A DNA stretch of 7,978 bases from an uncultured Oscillospiraceae bacterium. GTDB taxonomy: Bacteria; Bacillota; Clostridia; Oscillospirales; Oscillospiraceae. Below are positions 1-6,187 of this stretch, piece by piece. The notes below the pieces were generated by a model that was given only the letters and a program-made list of their open reading frames with translations, was not told the origin of the DNA and did no database searches. The first letter of the stretch is position 1, and each line of letters opens with the position of its first letter. Position numbers and translations under genes: made by a program. The stretch spans positions 1 to 7,978 of the forward strand of contig CAKTHQ010000065.1 of NCBI GenBank assembly GCA_934565415.1, in the 5' to 3' direction.

Positions 1-70
1 TTAGCTCAGTCGGTAGAGCGACGGACTGTTAATCCGTGTGTCGTTGGTTCGAGTCCAACAGGGGGAGCCA
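1..70 (+). tRNA. tRNA-Asn (GTT), 5'-truncated by the window edge
   Basis: Asparagine tRNA lacking only about the first six acceptor-stem bases. The D-arm starts with GCTC at 4-7. The anticodon arm is ACGGA (21-25), loop CTGTTAA (26-32), TCCGT (33-37), which puts anticodon GTT at 28-30. The T-arm is GTTGG, loop TTCGAGT, CCAAC (ending at 59). The 3' acceptor strand AGGGGGA (60-66) is followed by discriminator G and an encoded CCA at 68-70. Base 1 (T) would pair with A66, so the missing 5' bases should be TCCCCC. The gene is directly followed by a terminator. Its last 12 bases also begin a tandem repeat described separately. Confidence 0.96.
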
Positions 71-102
71 AGAGGATTAACTTCGGTTGGTCCTCTTTTT
101 TT
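71..102 (+). terminator. Intrinsic terminator of the tRNA-Asn transcript
   Basis: AGAGGATTAAC pairs with GTTGGTCCTCT (11 bp including two G-U pairs) around a TTCG tetraloop closed by C-G, followed by a run of T (96-102). It begins at the base after the tRNA CCA, so it probably ends the tRNA transcript. Confidence 0.88.
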
Positions 103-166
103 GTTATTAAGGCGCAGAGACTTAAAATTAAGTCCTCCCCCTGCCCCACTCGAAAGGCGGCTCTTA

Positions 167-189
167 GAAACAGTCCAGTGGACTGTTTC
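167..189. repeat. Palindrome in tRNA-tail repeat, unit 1
   Basis: GAAACAGTCC and GGACTGTTTC form a perfect 10-bp stem around loop AGT. The same stem recurs 176 bp downstream with loop GGT, so the stem is kept while the loop changes. No T-run follows, so it is not a standard terminator. Confidence 0.85.
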
Positions 190-216
190 AACCAACCTGG
201 CTTTGCCGCAGCAAAG

Positions 217-247
217 CGAGTCCAACCCTACCATGCAGGGGGAGCCA
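217..247 (+). pseudogene. Decayed tRNA-Asn 3' fragment
   Basis: CGAGTCCAAC (217-226) copies the T-loop and 3' T-stem of the tRNA (50-59). About nine extra bases follow (CCTACCATG), then the acceptor strand AGGGGGAGCCA (237-247), identical to 60-70. There is no D-arm or anticodon arm upstream, so this cannot be a working tRNA. A more diverged version, CGAGCCCAAT then CAGGGGAAGCC, lies at 392-421. Confidence 0.7.
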
Positions 248-278
248 AGAGGATCAACTCTGGTTGGTCCTCTTTTTT
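248..278 (+). terminator. Second copy of the tRNA terminator
   Basis: AGAGGATCAAC pairs with GTTGGTCCTCT (11 bp, one G-U) around loop TCTG, then six T. Compared with copy 1 one G-U pair has become C-G and the loop has changed, so the hairpin has kept its folding potential. It probably catches readthrough from the tRNA unit. Confidence 0.75.
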
Positions 279-342
279 GTTAGTAAAGCGCAGAGACTCA
301 AAGCATAGCCCTCCCCCTGCCCCACTCGAAAGGCGGCTCTTA

Positions 343-365
343 GAAACAGTCCGGTGGACTGTTTC
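343..365. repeat. Palindrome in tRNA-tail repeat, unit 2
   Basis: Same 10-bp stem as at 167-189 (GAAACAGTCC / GGACTGTTTC) with loop GGT instead of AGT. Confidence 0.85.
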
Positions 366-424
366 AACCAACCTGGCTTTCCGCAGTAAGGCGAGCCCAA
401 TCCTACCATACAGGGGAAGCCCTA

Positions 425-463
425 AATCGGCGATTTTCGGTGGAAGGTTGTCGATTTTTTTTT
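425..463 (+). terminator. Terminator-like hairpin upstream of the large secreted gene
   Basis: AATCGGCGA (425-433) pairs with TTGTCGATT (448-456) over 9 bp including two G-U pairs, around a 14-nt loop, running directly into about nine T (455-463). It probably insulates the promoter at 548 from the tRNA unit. The G-U pairs and large loop make it weaker than the terminator at 71-102. Confidence 0.6.
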
Positions 464-520
464 ACATCTTCACTATTCACTCTTCTTCTCTGCAAAACCC
501 CCGGCAAACTACACAAAAAT

Positions 521-538
521 AATTGTCGAAAATTGTCG
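521..538. promoter_or_regulatory. Direct repeat AATTGTCG upstream of promoter
   Basis: AATTGTCG occurs at 521-528 and 531-538, a 10-bp spacing that places both on the same face of the helix, just upstream of the -35 box at 548. The position fits an activator site. This rests only on the short repeat and its placement. Confidence 0.3.
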
Positions 539-547
539 TCTAATGCA

Positions 548-576
548 TTGCAGCACCTGTTTTGGAATGTTAAAAT
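548..576 (+). promoter_or_regulatory. Sigma-A type promoter for the LRR/Ig-like secreted protein
   Basis: TTGCAG (548-553), a spacer of exactly 17 bp, then TAAAAT (571-576). Expected transcription start is near 583, giving a leader of about 25 nt before the ATG at 608. It lies between an upstream terminator-like hairpin and the ribosome binding site, which supports it. Confidence 0.7.
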
Positions 577-588
577 AAAAGCATTCCA
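563..588. promoter_or_regulatory. Inverted repeat over the -10 box and start site (possible operator)
   Basis: TGGAATG (563-569) and CATTCCA (582-588) are perfect 7-bp inverted half-sites separated by 12 bp that contain the -10 box TAAAAT. Such a position would let a repressor block initiation. No binding protein is identified, and an AT-rich stretch could contain such a repeat by chance. Confidence 0.4.
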
Positions 589-591
589 TAA

Positions 592-598
592 GAGAGGA
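592..598 (+). promoter_or_regulatory. Ribosome binding site fixing the start at 608
   Basis: GAGAGGA lies 9 nt before ATG 608. The reading frame stays open upstream to 440, but only 608 has this site and opens with a signal peptide, so it decides the start. The ATG at 598-600 is in another frame. Confidence 0.8.
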
Positions 599-607
599 TG
601 GATTCTG

Positions 608-3600
608 ATGCGGAAACGACTGCTATGTATCCTGTTGTGCCTATGTGTGGTTTTATCCATGTGTCCGGTTGGCTTTGCGGAGGAGGAGGAAGCGCAGGAA
701 GAGACAACGGTATTCCCGGAGGAGGAAGGGGAAGAACCGGCTCAGGCAGAAGAAGTGGATGAGGCGGCCCAGTACGATGCCAATAGCCCGGCCGATTCCG
801 GAAGTTTTGGGAAGGCGCTGGACTGGATCCTGACCGAGGAGGGCATTTTGACGATTTCCGGTGCAGGGGATATGCCGGATTTCCGGGATGGAACCGCCCC
901 TTGGAATAGCTGGAATGAACGGATACTCAGCGTTATGGTAGGAGAAGATGTAACGGGAATTGGCAGCTTTGCCTTTTCCGGCTGCAGCCAAATGGATACC
1001 ATATGGTTGGGCAATGTCGGACGCATCGGAGAGGGCGCCTTCCGGAATTGCTCGTCTCTGACCGGCGTACAGCTTCCGGAAGGAATTTCCCGGATTGAGG
1101 CAAATACCTTTGAAAACTGCGCCGAACTTCGGAGTATCCCGATTCCCAAAAGCGTTATGGGAATCGGCTCGGAGGCCTTTTCCGGCTGCACAGGATTGAC
1201 TGCGGTAGAAATTCCCGCCGGGGTAAGTACCCTTGAAACGAATACGTTTCTGGGATGCACCGGATTAAGAGAGGTTTTGCTGCCTGCAAATCTGGAAAAA
1301 ATAGGGGACAGCGTCTTTGAAAACTGCGAGGGCTTGCAAAATGTTGTGCTGCCGCAAAAGCTTCAAAGCATTGGCGGGGCGGCCTTCCGGGATTGTGAGG
1401 CACTCCGGGAGCTAAACCTGCCCGAAACGCTGACCACCATTGGCGGCGAGGCATTTTGGGGCTGCAAAAACCTGAAGGAGATAACGCTTCCGGGAAAGCT
1501 CACGCAGGTCAGCGATGGCCTTTTTGGGGCGTGTGAGGGCTTGCAGCAGATACATCTGCCCCGGAATCTGCAAAAAATTGGCAGCGGCGCTTTTTATGGG
1601 TGCACTGCTCTGGCAGAAATTGACATTCCGGAGAATGTGACACAGATTGAGGAAGAAGCGTTTTATGACTGCACAGCCTTGAAACGGGCGGCCTTGCCTG
1701 GTGGCTTGACGGTGATTGGGAAATCTCTGTTCGATGGATGCAGTGCGTTGGAAACCCTTGCGATTCCGGAAAAGGTAACGACCATCGAAGACCGGGCCTT
1801 TGCCGGGTGCAAGGCCTTGTCCAATATCCGGATTCCCCAAACCGTGACCCATATCGGGGGAACGGCCTTTTCCGGGTGCGGAGATGTCAACCTGATTGAC
1901 CTGTCCAAGGTGCCCCAGACCGTTGCGGAGGAAATGGAACTTGGGGCGCTGGCTGCGCTGCCTCCTTTTTTGGCCGGGGCGGCCTTGCGCTGGAGCGCCG
2001 AGACGGTGCCGGGGCAGCGGGAGAGCCGGAAAATTGCGGACATCCGGCAGGAAAACGGGACATATGTTTTAAACCCTTTGAGCTCCGGAACGCTGCGGCT
2101 GGTTTGCCTGGAACCGGTTACGGGACTTCGCAATAGCCGGGAGGTTGCGGTTCTTTTGGGCCTGGAGATTTGGCCGACGGCGGAGACAAAGCTGGTCAGC
2201 GGTGAAAATCTCCAACTGAAGCTGGTGAAAACTTCCGACGGACAAGAACAGGAAGCGCTGTGGTCCCTGGGGGATGGGGATGAGGCGGCAGCTTCCGTTA
2301 CGCAGGACGGGCTCCTGACGGCCGGGCCTGTGGGGAAGCGAACCCGTGTTACGGTGATTGCCGCGCTGCCAACCGGAGATACCTGCCAAAAGAGCATTAC
2401 CATTATCCCCAAGGCCACGGCGGCGGAAATACTGCTGGGCGGGAAAAATGTTGGGGGAAGTGCCCGGGTGGACATGGCCGAGGGGACGGAATGGAGTCTG
2501 TCCGTAAGAATCCGGCCGGAGGATGCCGGAACGCGGGTCATGTGGAAATCCGATGATGAAACCGTGGCTTCCGTGGCAGCGAACGGGAAGGTGACGCTGC
2601 TGAAGCCCGGAAATGCAACGATCCTGGCATACTGTACCGACGGGAGCAATGTGGTTGGAAGGCTGACGATACAGGTGTGCTACCTGGACGCAGCCCCTGT
2701 CCTGACACTGGCAAGCGACAGGGATATTCTGGAGACGGGAGAAAGTGCCCAGCTGACCCTATCGGGGGAAGGGGCCATCAATGCTGCCAACGTGGAGTTT
2801 TCCGTCATTGAAGCGAACATGGCAACAATAGATGCCCAGGGCAGATTGACGGCGGGAGACATTCCCGGAGAGGTCAACGTGGTGGCGGGAATCAAAAATG
2901 ATCCGCTGGCCCGTTCTGCAAGGCTGCGGCTGCAAATCCGGGAGGGAGCCATTCGGACCATGCGGCTTGTACCAACCGTTCCGGATGACCGGGGCTATAC
3001 GATCGAGGAGCCGGAAGCGGCATGGGTTTGTATAGAATCCGGTAAATTGGCAGGGAAAAGCTATACCTTTGGCCTGGCGGCCCAGGGAAGTGCCAACGGA
3101 AACCAATGGAAGAAGATGACCGATGTTGCCTATGAATCTACGGACCAGGCTCTGGCTGCGGTGAATGCAGACGGCACGGTGACGGTTAAGGCCAAACGGG
3201 AGGGAGAATGCTATCTCCTTGCCCGGACCGGGGAGGGGCTGGAAGCACGGATTGGCCTGCGGGTATGGGATACCGCACCCCGGCTGGAAGATGCAAAGCT
3301 GACTATGAACAGCTGCCGGACGGCACCGATTTCCACAGGTCTTGTGGAAATCTTGGGAAACGCCGTTGAGCAGGTAACGCTTTATGACTATGACCCTGCT
3401 GCAAAAGCCTACCGGACAGAGCCATCCGGGACTTTTGACGGGGTGTACGAGGATGGGATTTTGCAGCTGACGGCCCGGGAGGCAGTGAAAAACGGGACCT
3501 ACTCTCTGAACCTTGCGGTACAGACCGCATATACAACCTTTACCTACCCCATTCAGATTAAAATTGCCAACAGCCTGCCAAAGGTGACCGTCCGGCAGAC

Positions 3601-5374
3601 GGAAAAGCTGAATCTCTTTTATCTGGATAGCCGGGCATCGCTCTCCGTCAATGCGGCGGGCTGCGGGGTGGATACGGTACAGCTTACGGGGGCAGAGGCT
3701 TTCCGGCTGGAAGAGGACGGGGACCTGTGGACCCTATCCTATGCGGAAGATTATGTCCCCGGAACCAAGGGAAATCCCAAGGGTACCCTGCGGGTCTTCT
3801 TGGATGGCTACCGGCTGCCGGTGGAAAAGACCATCACCATTGCCACGGTCAGTACGGCCCCTAAGCTGACGCTGGAACCGGGCAGCAGTATTCTCAATCC
3901 GGCCCAGAAGCCCATTAGCCGGGTCCGGGTTTTCCGGGGCGGCCAGGCGCTGGATTTGACGGATGCAGAGGTGGAGACGGACTCGAACATTGCGGAGGTG
4001 ACTCCCTGGGGCGACGAACTGAGATTTGCCCTTACCGGCACCAAAGGCGGCACGGTAGATTTTACGCTGCGGCTGCCCAACTGGGCCCAGGCGGTAAAGC
4101 TCAGCCGGAAAATTACCATCGAAAACAAATTGCCCAGCCTGAAGCTGCGGTCCGGAACGGTAAAGCTGAACCGCCGGTTTCCATGGCAGGAGACCGGGAC
4201 GACAAGCTACCTGACTCAGAGTAATCAGACCCTGGGCGCTATGACCTTTTTGTCCACGGCCAAAGAGGGGACGGCCCAAAGGACCGAAGCGGAAAAGCTG
4301 CGGCTTACCTTTGACCCGGATGGGGAAATCCGGGTTTCCTTCCGGGACGCAGAGAATCTGCCTCAAACCGGAACCTATGGCTTTGCCTGCCGGGGCAAAC
4401 TGGAAGATGGGACAGAACTTCCGGCGGTGAACCTAAAGGTTACGGTGGCGGATACGGCACCCAAGGCAAAGCTTTCCACCGGGGCCCTTCGCATGAACCG
4501 GTATCTGGCGGGCAGAGAGCAGGCGGAGGTGACGGTTTCCCTATCGGACCCGGCCTACCGGGTGGCGGGCTTCCGGGAATTGGAGGACTATGAGGAGCTA
4601 TCCTATGAGAACGGGATATTGACCGCCTGCCTGACGGAGGCCTCGAAAAACACCACCTTTTTACTAACACCCATTGTGGAAGATGTGGAAACCGGGCTCC
4701 AGGCAGAGCTTCCCAATCAGCTGAAACTGGGGCTGACGGTATACGATTCTCCAAAGTTGGGAATTTCTCTATCGGCCAAGGGAAAGCTGGATACGCTTGT
4801 GCCGGAAAGTGCCGTTATCTATACGGTAACCAAACTGTCAAACTGCCAGGGACGCATTGAGGATATGAAATTGGAGGGCCCGGATGCAGACAAATTCCAA
4901 TTGGTGCCGGATACTACGGGAGCGAAGCCTGTGGGAAAGCTGATGCTTTTGGAAGATGGGGTCTACGATACCAAGCAGGTCTATCAGGTCCAATTTGCCT
5001 TTGCCCTCTGCGGGGAAAAGATTCTGTCCTCCATACAGAAGATCCGGGTCAGCCAAGGCAATCTAAAGGTGACGGTGCCGAAAACCTGTAACCTCTATCT
5101 TGGCCAGAAAGCCCCCCTGCGGTGCACCTTGGCCCCATCGGCACCGGTGAAGACCATCTCCATAAGCTATAGGACGGATAAAACCTTTTTGGAAGCCCTG
5201 GGAACGGTGGATAATATTGAAGTATCCGGAAACCAGGTCCTCTTCCATATGGCTTTCCCCGGAAAGCTGAAGCCCGGGAAGAGCTATGCCGTCTACCTGG
5301 ACCTGACGCCGGAGCACAATGCGGTGAATGTAAAGTCCACCCAGGTAAAGCTGACGGTAAAAATGGTGAAGTAA
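608..5374 (+). CDS. Secreted BspA-type leucine-rich repeat protein with Ig-like (Big_2-type) domains and seven C-terminal modules
   Basis: A 1588-residue exported protein, likely for adhesion or surface binding. Residues 1-24 are a signal peptide (basic MRKR, hydrophobic core, cleavage probably after VGFA), followed by an acidic stretch (about 25-55). About 63-105 is the lead-in usual before these arrays (LTISGAGDMPDF, APW). Residues 106-424 hold 14 leucine-rich repeats of BspA/TpLRR type, mostly exactly 23 residues, each ending F-x-x-C. From about 519 come Ig-like segments starting near 519, 605, 696 and 782; the second is a clear Big_2 domain (WKSDDETVASVAANGKV). Residues 888-1588 are seven modules of 91-109 residues opening with motifs such as STAPKLTL and DTAPKAKL. 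There is no LPXTG, S-layer homology domain or C-terminal membrane helix, so attachment is unexplained. The start is chosen by the ribosome site and signal peptide. No terminator is evident downstream. The family assignment is firm; ligand and role are unknown. Confidence 0.93.
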   Translation: MRKRLLCILLCLCVVLSMCPVGFAEEEEAQEETTVFPEEEGEEPAQAEEVDEAAQYDANSPADSGSFGKALDWILTEEGILTISGAGDMPDFRDGTAPWNSWNERILSVMVGEDVTGIGSFAFSGCSQMDTIWLGNVGRIGEGAFRNCSSLTGVQLPEGISRIEANTFENCAELRSIPIPKSVMGIGSEAFSGCTGLTAVEIPAGVSTLETNTFLGCTGLREVLLPANLEKIGDSVFENCEGLQNVVLPQKLQSIGGAAFRDCEALRELNLPETLTTIGGEAFWGCKNLKEITLPGKLTQVSDGLFGACEGLQQIHLPRNLQKIGSGAFYGCTALAEIDIPENVTQIEEEAFYDCTALKRAALPGGLTVIGKSLFDGCSALETLAIPEKVTTIEDRAFAGCKALSNIRIPQTVTHIGGTAFSGCGDVNLIDLSKVPQTVAEEMELGALAALPPFLAGAALRWSAETVPGQRESRKIADIRQENGTYVLNPLSSGTLRLVCLEPVTGLRNSREVAVLLGLEIWPTAETKLVSGENLQLKLVKTSDGQEQEALWSLGDGDEAAASVTQDGLLTAGPVGKRTRVTVIAALPTGDTCQKSITIIPKATAAEILLGGKNVGGSARVDMAEGTEWSLSVRIRPEDAGTRVMWKSDDETVASVAANGKVTLLKPGNATILAYCTDGSNVVGRLTIQVCYLDAAPVLTLASDRDILETGESAQLTLSGEGAINAANVEFSVIEANMATIDAQGRLTAGDIPGEVNVVAGIKNDPLARSARLRLQIREGAIRTMRLVPTVPDDRGYTIEEPEAAWVCIESGKLAGKSYTFGLAAQGSANGNQWKKMTDVAYESTDQALAAVNADGTVTVKAKREGECYLLARTGEGLEARIGLRVWDTAPRLEDAKLTMNSCRTAPISTGLVEILGNAVEQVTLYDYDPAAKAYRTEPSGTFDGVYEDGILQLTAREAVKNGTYSLNLAVQTAYTTFTYPIQIKIANSLPKVTVRQTEKLNLFYLDSRASLSVNAAGCGVDTVQLTGAEAFRLEEDGDLWTLSYAEDYVPGTKGNPKGTLRVFLDGYRLPVEKTITIATVSTAPKLTLEPGSSILNPAQKPISRVRVFRGGQALDLTDAEVETDSNIAEVTPWGDELRFALTGTKGGTVDFTLRLPNWAQAVKLSRKITIENKLPSLKLRSGTVKLNRRFPWQETGTTSYLTQSNQTLGAMTFLSTAKEGTAQRTEAEKLRLTFDPDGEIRVSFRDAENLPQTGTYGFACRGKLEDGTELPAVNLKVTVADTAPKAKLSTGALRMNRYLAGREQAEVTVSLSDPAYRVAGFRELEDYEELSYENGILTACLTEASKNTTFLLTPIVEDVETGLQAELPNQLKLGLTVYDSPKLGISLSAKGKLDTLVPESAVIYTVTKLSNCQGRIEDMKLEGPDADKFQLVPDTTGAKPVGKLMLLEDGVYDTKQVYQVQFAFALCGEKILSSIQKIRVSQGNLKVTVPKTCNLYLGQKAPLRCTLAPSAPVKTISISYRTDKTFLEALGTVDNIEVSGNQVLFHMAFPGKLKPGKSYAVYLDLTPEHNAVNVKSTQVKLTVKMVK
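923..1879 (+). repeat. Leucine-rich repeat array (14 units, 69-bp period)
   Basis: Encodes residues 106-424 of the secreted protein. The closing cysteines run from C126 to C424 at a 23-residue spacing, except one 22-residue unit (the one starting SQMDTIW). The consensus is roughly L-x-x-I-x-L-P-x-x-V-x-x-I-x-x-x-A-F-x-x-C. Units differ strongly at the DNA level, so the array is old rather than freshly amplified. Confidence 0.92.
3269..5371 (+). repeat. Seven diverged modules of about 100 residues at the C-terminus of the secreted protein
   Basis: Modules open near residues 888 (DTAPRLEDAKLTMN), 988 (NSLPKVTVRQTEKLN), 1082 (STAPKLTLEPGSSILN), 1173 (NKLPSLKLRSGTVKLN), 1282 (DTAPKAKLSTGALRMN), 1380 (DSPKLGISL) and 1484 (GNLKVTVPKTCNLYLG). 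The common opening is a small or polar pair, A/L-P, K, alternating hydrophobics, then L-N about ten residues on. The alternating pattern suggests beta-sandwich domains of Ig or cadherin type. I do not recognise them as a named family. Confidence 0.7.
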
Positions 5375-5526
5375 CGTTCCCAGAGGAAAATAATTCGAGA
5401 AATGGGGAGCTGTAAAACAGATTGTCGCTGCGAACCCAATGTCACTTAGTTAAGAGACTTGCACCACATACCCGTAGGGGGCGATGCCCACATCGCCCCG
5501 AAAGGCAACGATACAAAACAGCTATG

Positions 5527-5613
5527 TTGAATGGTGAGCACCGAAGGCATGCTCTTTTCCCCCTCCTGCATGGAGGGGGTGCCCACCGCAGTGGGCGGGG
5601 GTGGAGGGGACCC
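5527..5613 (+). repeat. GC-rich dispersed repeat, copy A
   Basis: Begins TTGAATGGTG and ends GGTGGAGGGGACCC. It carries hairpin 1, CCCCCTCC-TGCAT-GGAGGGGG (5559-5579), and hairpin 2, GCCCAC-CGCA-GTGGGC (5581-5596). Hairpin 2 is longer than in copies B and C, and the segment between the start motif and hairpin 1 has diverged. Confidence 0.85.
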
Positions 5614-5699
5614 AGTGTGACAATTTTTTGTGTTTGGATGACCGGAATTTTCTCCGATATTCCTTTAATTTCTCAACAAACCAATCTATTATCGAAGCT

Positions 5700-5788
5700 G
5701 GTCCCCTCCACCCCCGGCCTGCGGGCCACCCCCTCCACGCAGGAGGGGGAAGGGGGATTTTTCCCGCCCGCAAGCCAATACTATTCAC
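5700..5788 (-). repeat. GC-rich dispersed repeat, copy B (inverted)
   Basis: On the minus strand it reads GTGAATAG, then a GCGGGAAAAATCCCC segment, hairpin 1 (CCCCCTCC-TGCGT-GGAGGGGG, plus-strand 5729-5749), hairpin 2 (GGCC-CGCA-GGCC, 5716-5727) and the closing GGGGGTGGAGGGGACC. From GCGGGAAAAATCCCC to the end it differs from copy C at only a few positions. Confidence 0.85.
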
Positions 5789-5854
5789 CCTGCCGCTTTC
5801 ATATCATTACCCCTCGGGACGATGTGGGCATCGTCCCCTACGGGCAAAGAAGCG

Positions 5855-5872
5855 TACAAATCCCTATTTGTA
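5855..5872. repeat. Small hairpin between the nested element and the kinase promoter
   Basis: TACAAAT (5855-5861) and ATTTGTA (5866-5872) form a perfect 7-bp stem around CCCT. No T-run follows. A role is not evident. Confidence 0.4.
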
Positions 5873-5937
5873 GACTCTCTTATTCTCGTTCATAGAATTT
5901 TTACTTATGCAATCGTCGTGGGGGCTGATTATTTTTC

Positions 5938-5966
5938 TTGCATCTTTCTTCCCGCAATGCTACACT
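5938..5966 (+). promoter_or_regulatory. Sigma-A type promoter for the kinase gene
   Basis: TTGCAT (5938-5943), 17-bp spacer, TACACT (5961-5966). Predicted start near 5973, leaving about 33 nt of leader to ATG 6006. It shows the kinase gene has its own promoter despite the large secreted gene upstream in the same orientation. Confidence 0.65.
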
Positions 5967-5993
5967 GAACCTATCTATTTGACGCAGACAGAA

Positions 5994-6000
5994 AGAAGGG
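5994..6000 (+). promoter_or_regulatory. Ribosome binding site for ATG 6006
   Basis: AGAAGGG lies 5-6 nt before ATG 6006. The frame is open upstream to 5907, but this site and the Cys-rich opening of the protein select 6006. Confidence 0.75.
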
Positions 6001-6187
6001 CTTCTATGGAATTTAACAAGTGCCTGGGATGTATGGAGGACTTTCTGGGCTATCCCTGCCCCAACTGCGGGTATGACCCGGGGGCGGATAAGGGGAACGG
6101 GTATGCTCTGCCGCCGGAGACCATCCTTTATGGCAAGTACCTGGTAGGCAGGGTCCTGGGCCAGGGGGGGGCTTTGGTATTACCTAT

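Larger units (their letters stand above)
59..421 (+). repeat. Tandem repeat of tRNA 3' end plus terminator, about 176-bp period
   Basis: Two full units (about 59-235 and 236-411) and a short start of a third (to about 421). The 19-bp block CAGGGGGAGCCAAGAGGAT occurs at 59-77 and again at 236-254. The stretch from CTCCCCCTGCCCCACTCG through the central palindrome to CAACCAACCTGGCTTT is nearly identical in both units. In the third start the block has decayed to CAGGGGAAGCC and the terminator is missing. No convincing gene lies here; the small open frames are by-products of the repeat. The arrangement fits unequal crossing-over or repeated insertion at the tRNA 3' end. Confidence 0.85.
5471..5844. 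mobile_element. Nested inverted-repeat element, MITE-like, 374 bp
   Basis: The ends are 30-bp inverted repeats (5471-5500 and 5815-5844) matching at 28 of 30 bases. Each end is itself a hairpin: GGGGCGATG-CCCA-CATCGCCCC at 5478-5499 and GGGACGATG-TGGG-CATCGTCCC at 5816-5837. Inside lie two inverted copies of a GC-rich double-hairpin element (5527-5613 and 5700-5788) around an AT-rich centre (5614-5699). There is no coding capacity and I could not find a target-site duplication, so a non-autonomous transposon origin is inferred. It could instead be two independent repeat families that landed in inverted order. Confidence 0.55.
5375..6005. other. 631-bp intergenic region dominated by inverted repeats
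   Basis: Contains, in order: about 95 bp without recognisable signals (5375-5470); a nested inverted element (5471-5844); a small hairpin (5855-5872); a promoter (5938-5966); and a ribosome binding site before the kinase gene. Open frames at 5422-5895 (+), 5601-5873 (+) and 5522-5788 (-) lie inside the palindromes and translate low-complexity Pro/Gly/His/Arg-rich sequence, so I do not call them genes. Confidence 0.8.

Noticed and set aside
59..421. CRISPR array
   Set aside because: The repeat unit is about 176 bp with no short unique spacers and the unit derives from a tRNA 3' end.
38..522. Small plus- and minus-strand open frames in the tRNA repeat block
   Set aside because: They lie across the tRNA, its terminators and the tandem copies, and their similarity to each other comes from the DNA repeat.
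440..607. Upstream in-frame extension of the secreted protein to an ATG at 440
   Set aside because: It would run through a terminator-like T-run and the promoter, has no ribosome binding site, and would bury the signal peptide.
1663..2649. 328-residue minus-strand open frame inside the secreted protein gene
   Set aside because: Antisense to the well-supported LRR/Ig-like coding region; its Ser/Pro-rich translation shows no recognisable domain and has no promoter or start context.
5422..5895. 157-residue plus-strand open frame in the intergenic region
   Set aside because: It crosses both inverted repeat pairs and translates to Pro/Gly/His/Arg-rich low-complexity sequence without a ribosome binding site.
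5969..5974. TTGACG as a -35 box before the kinase gene
   Set aside because: No plausible -10 box follows at 16-18 bp, and that spacing would place the start at or beyond the ribosome binding site.
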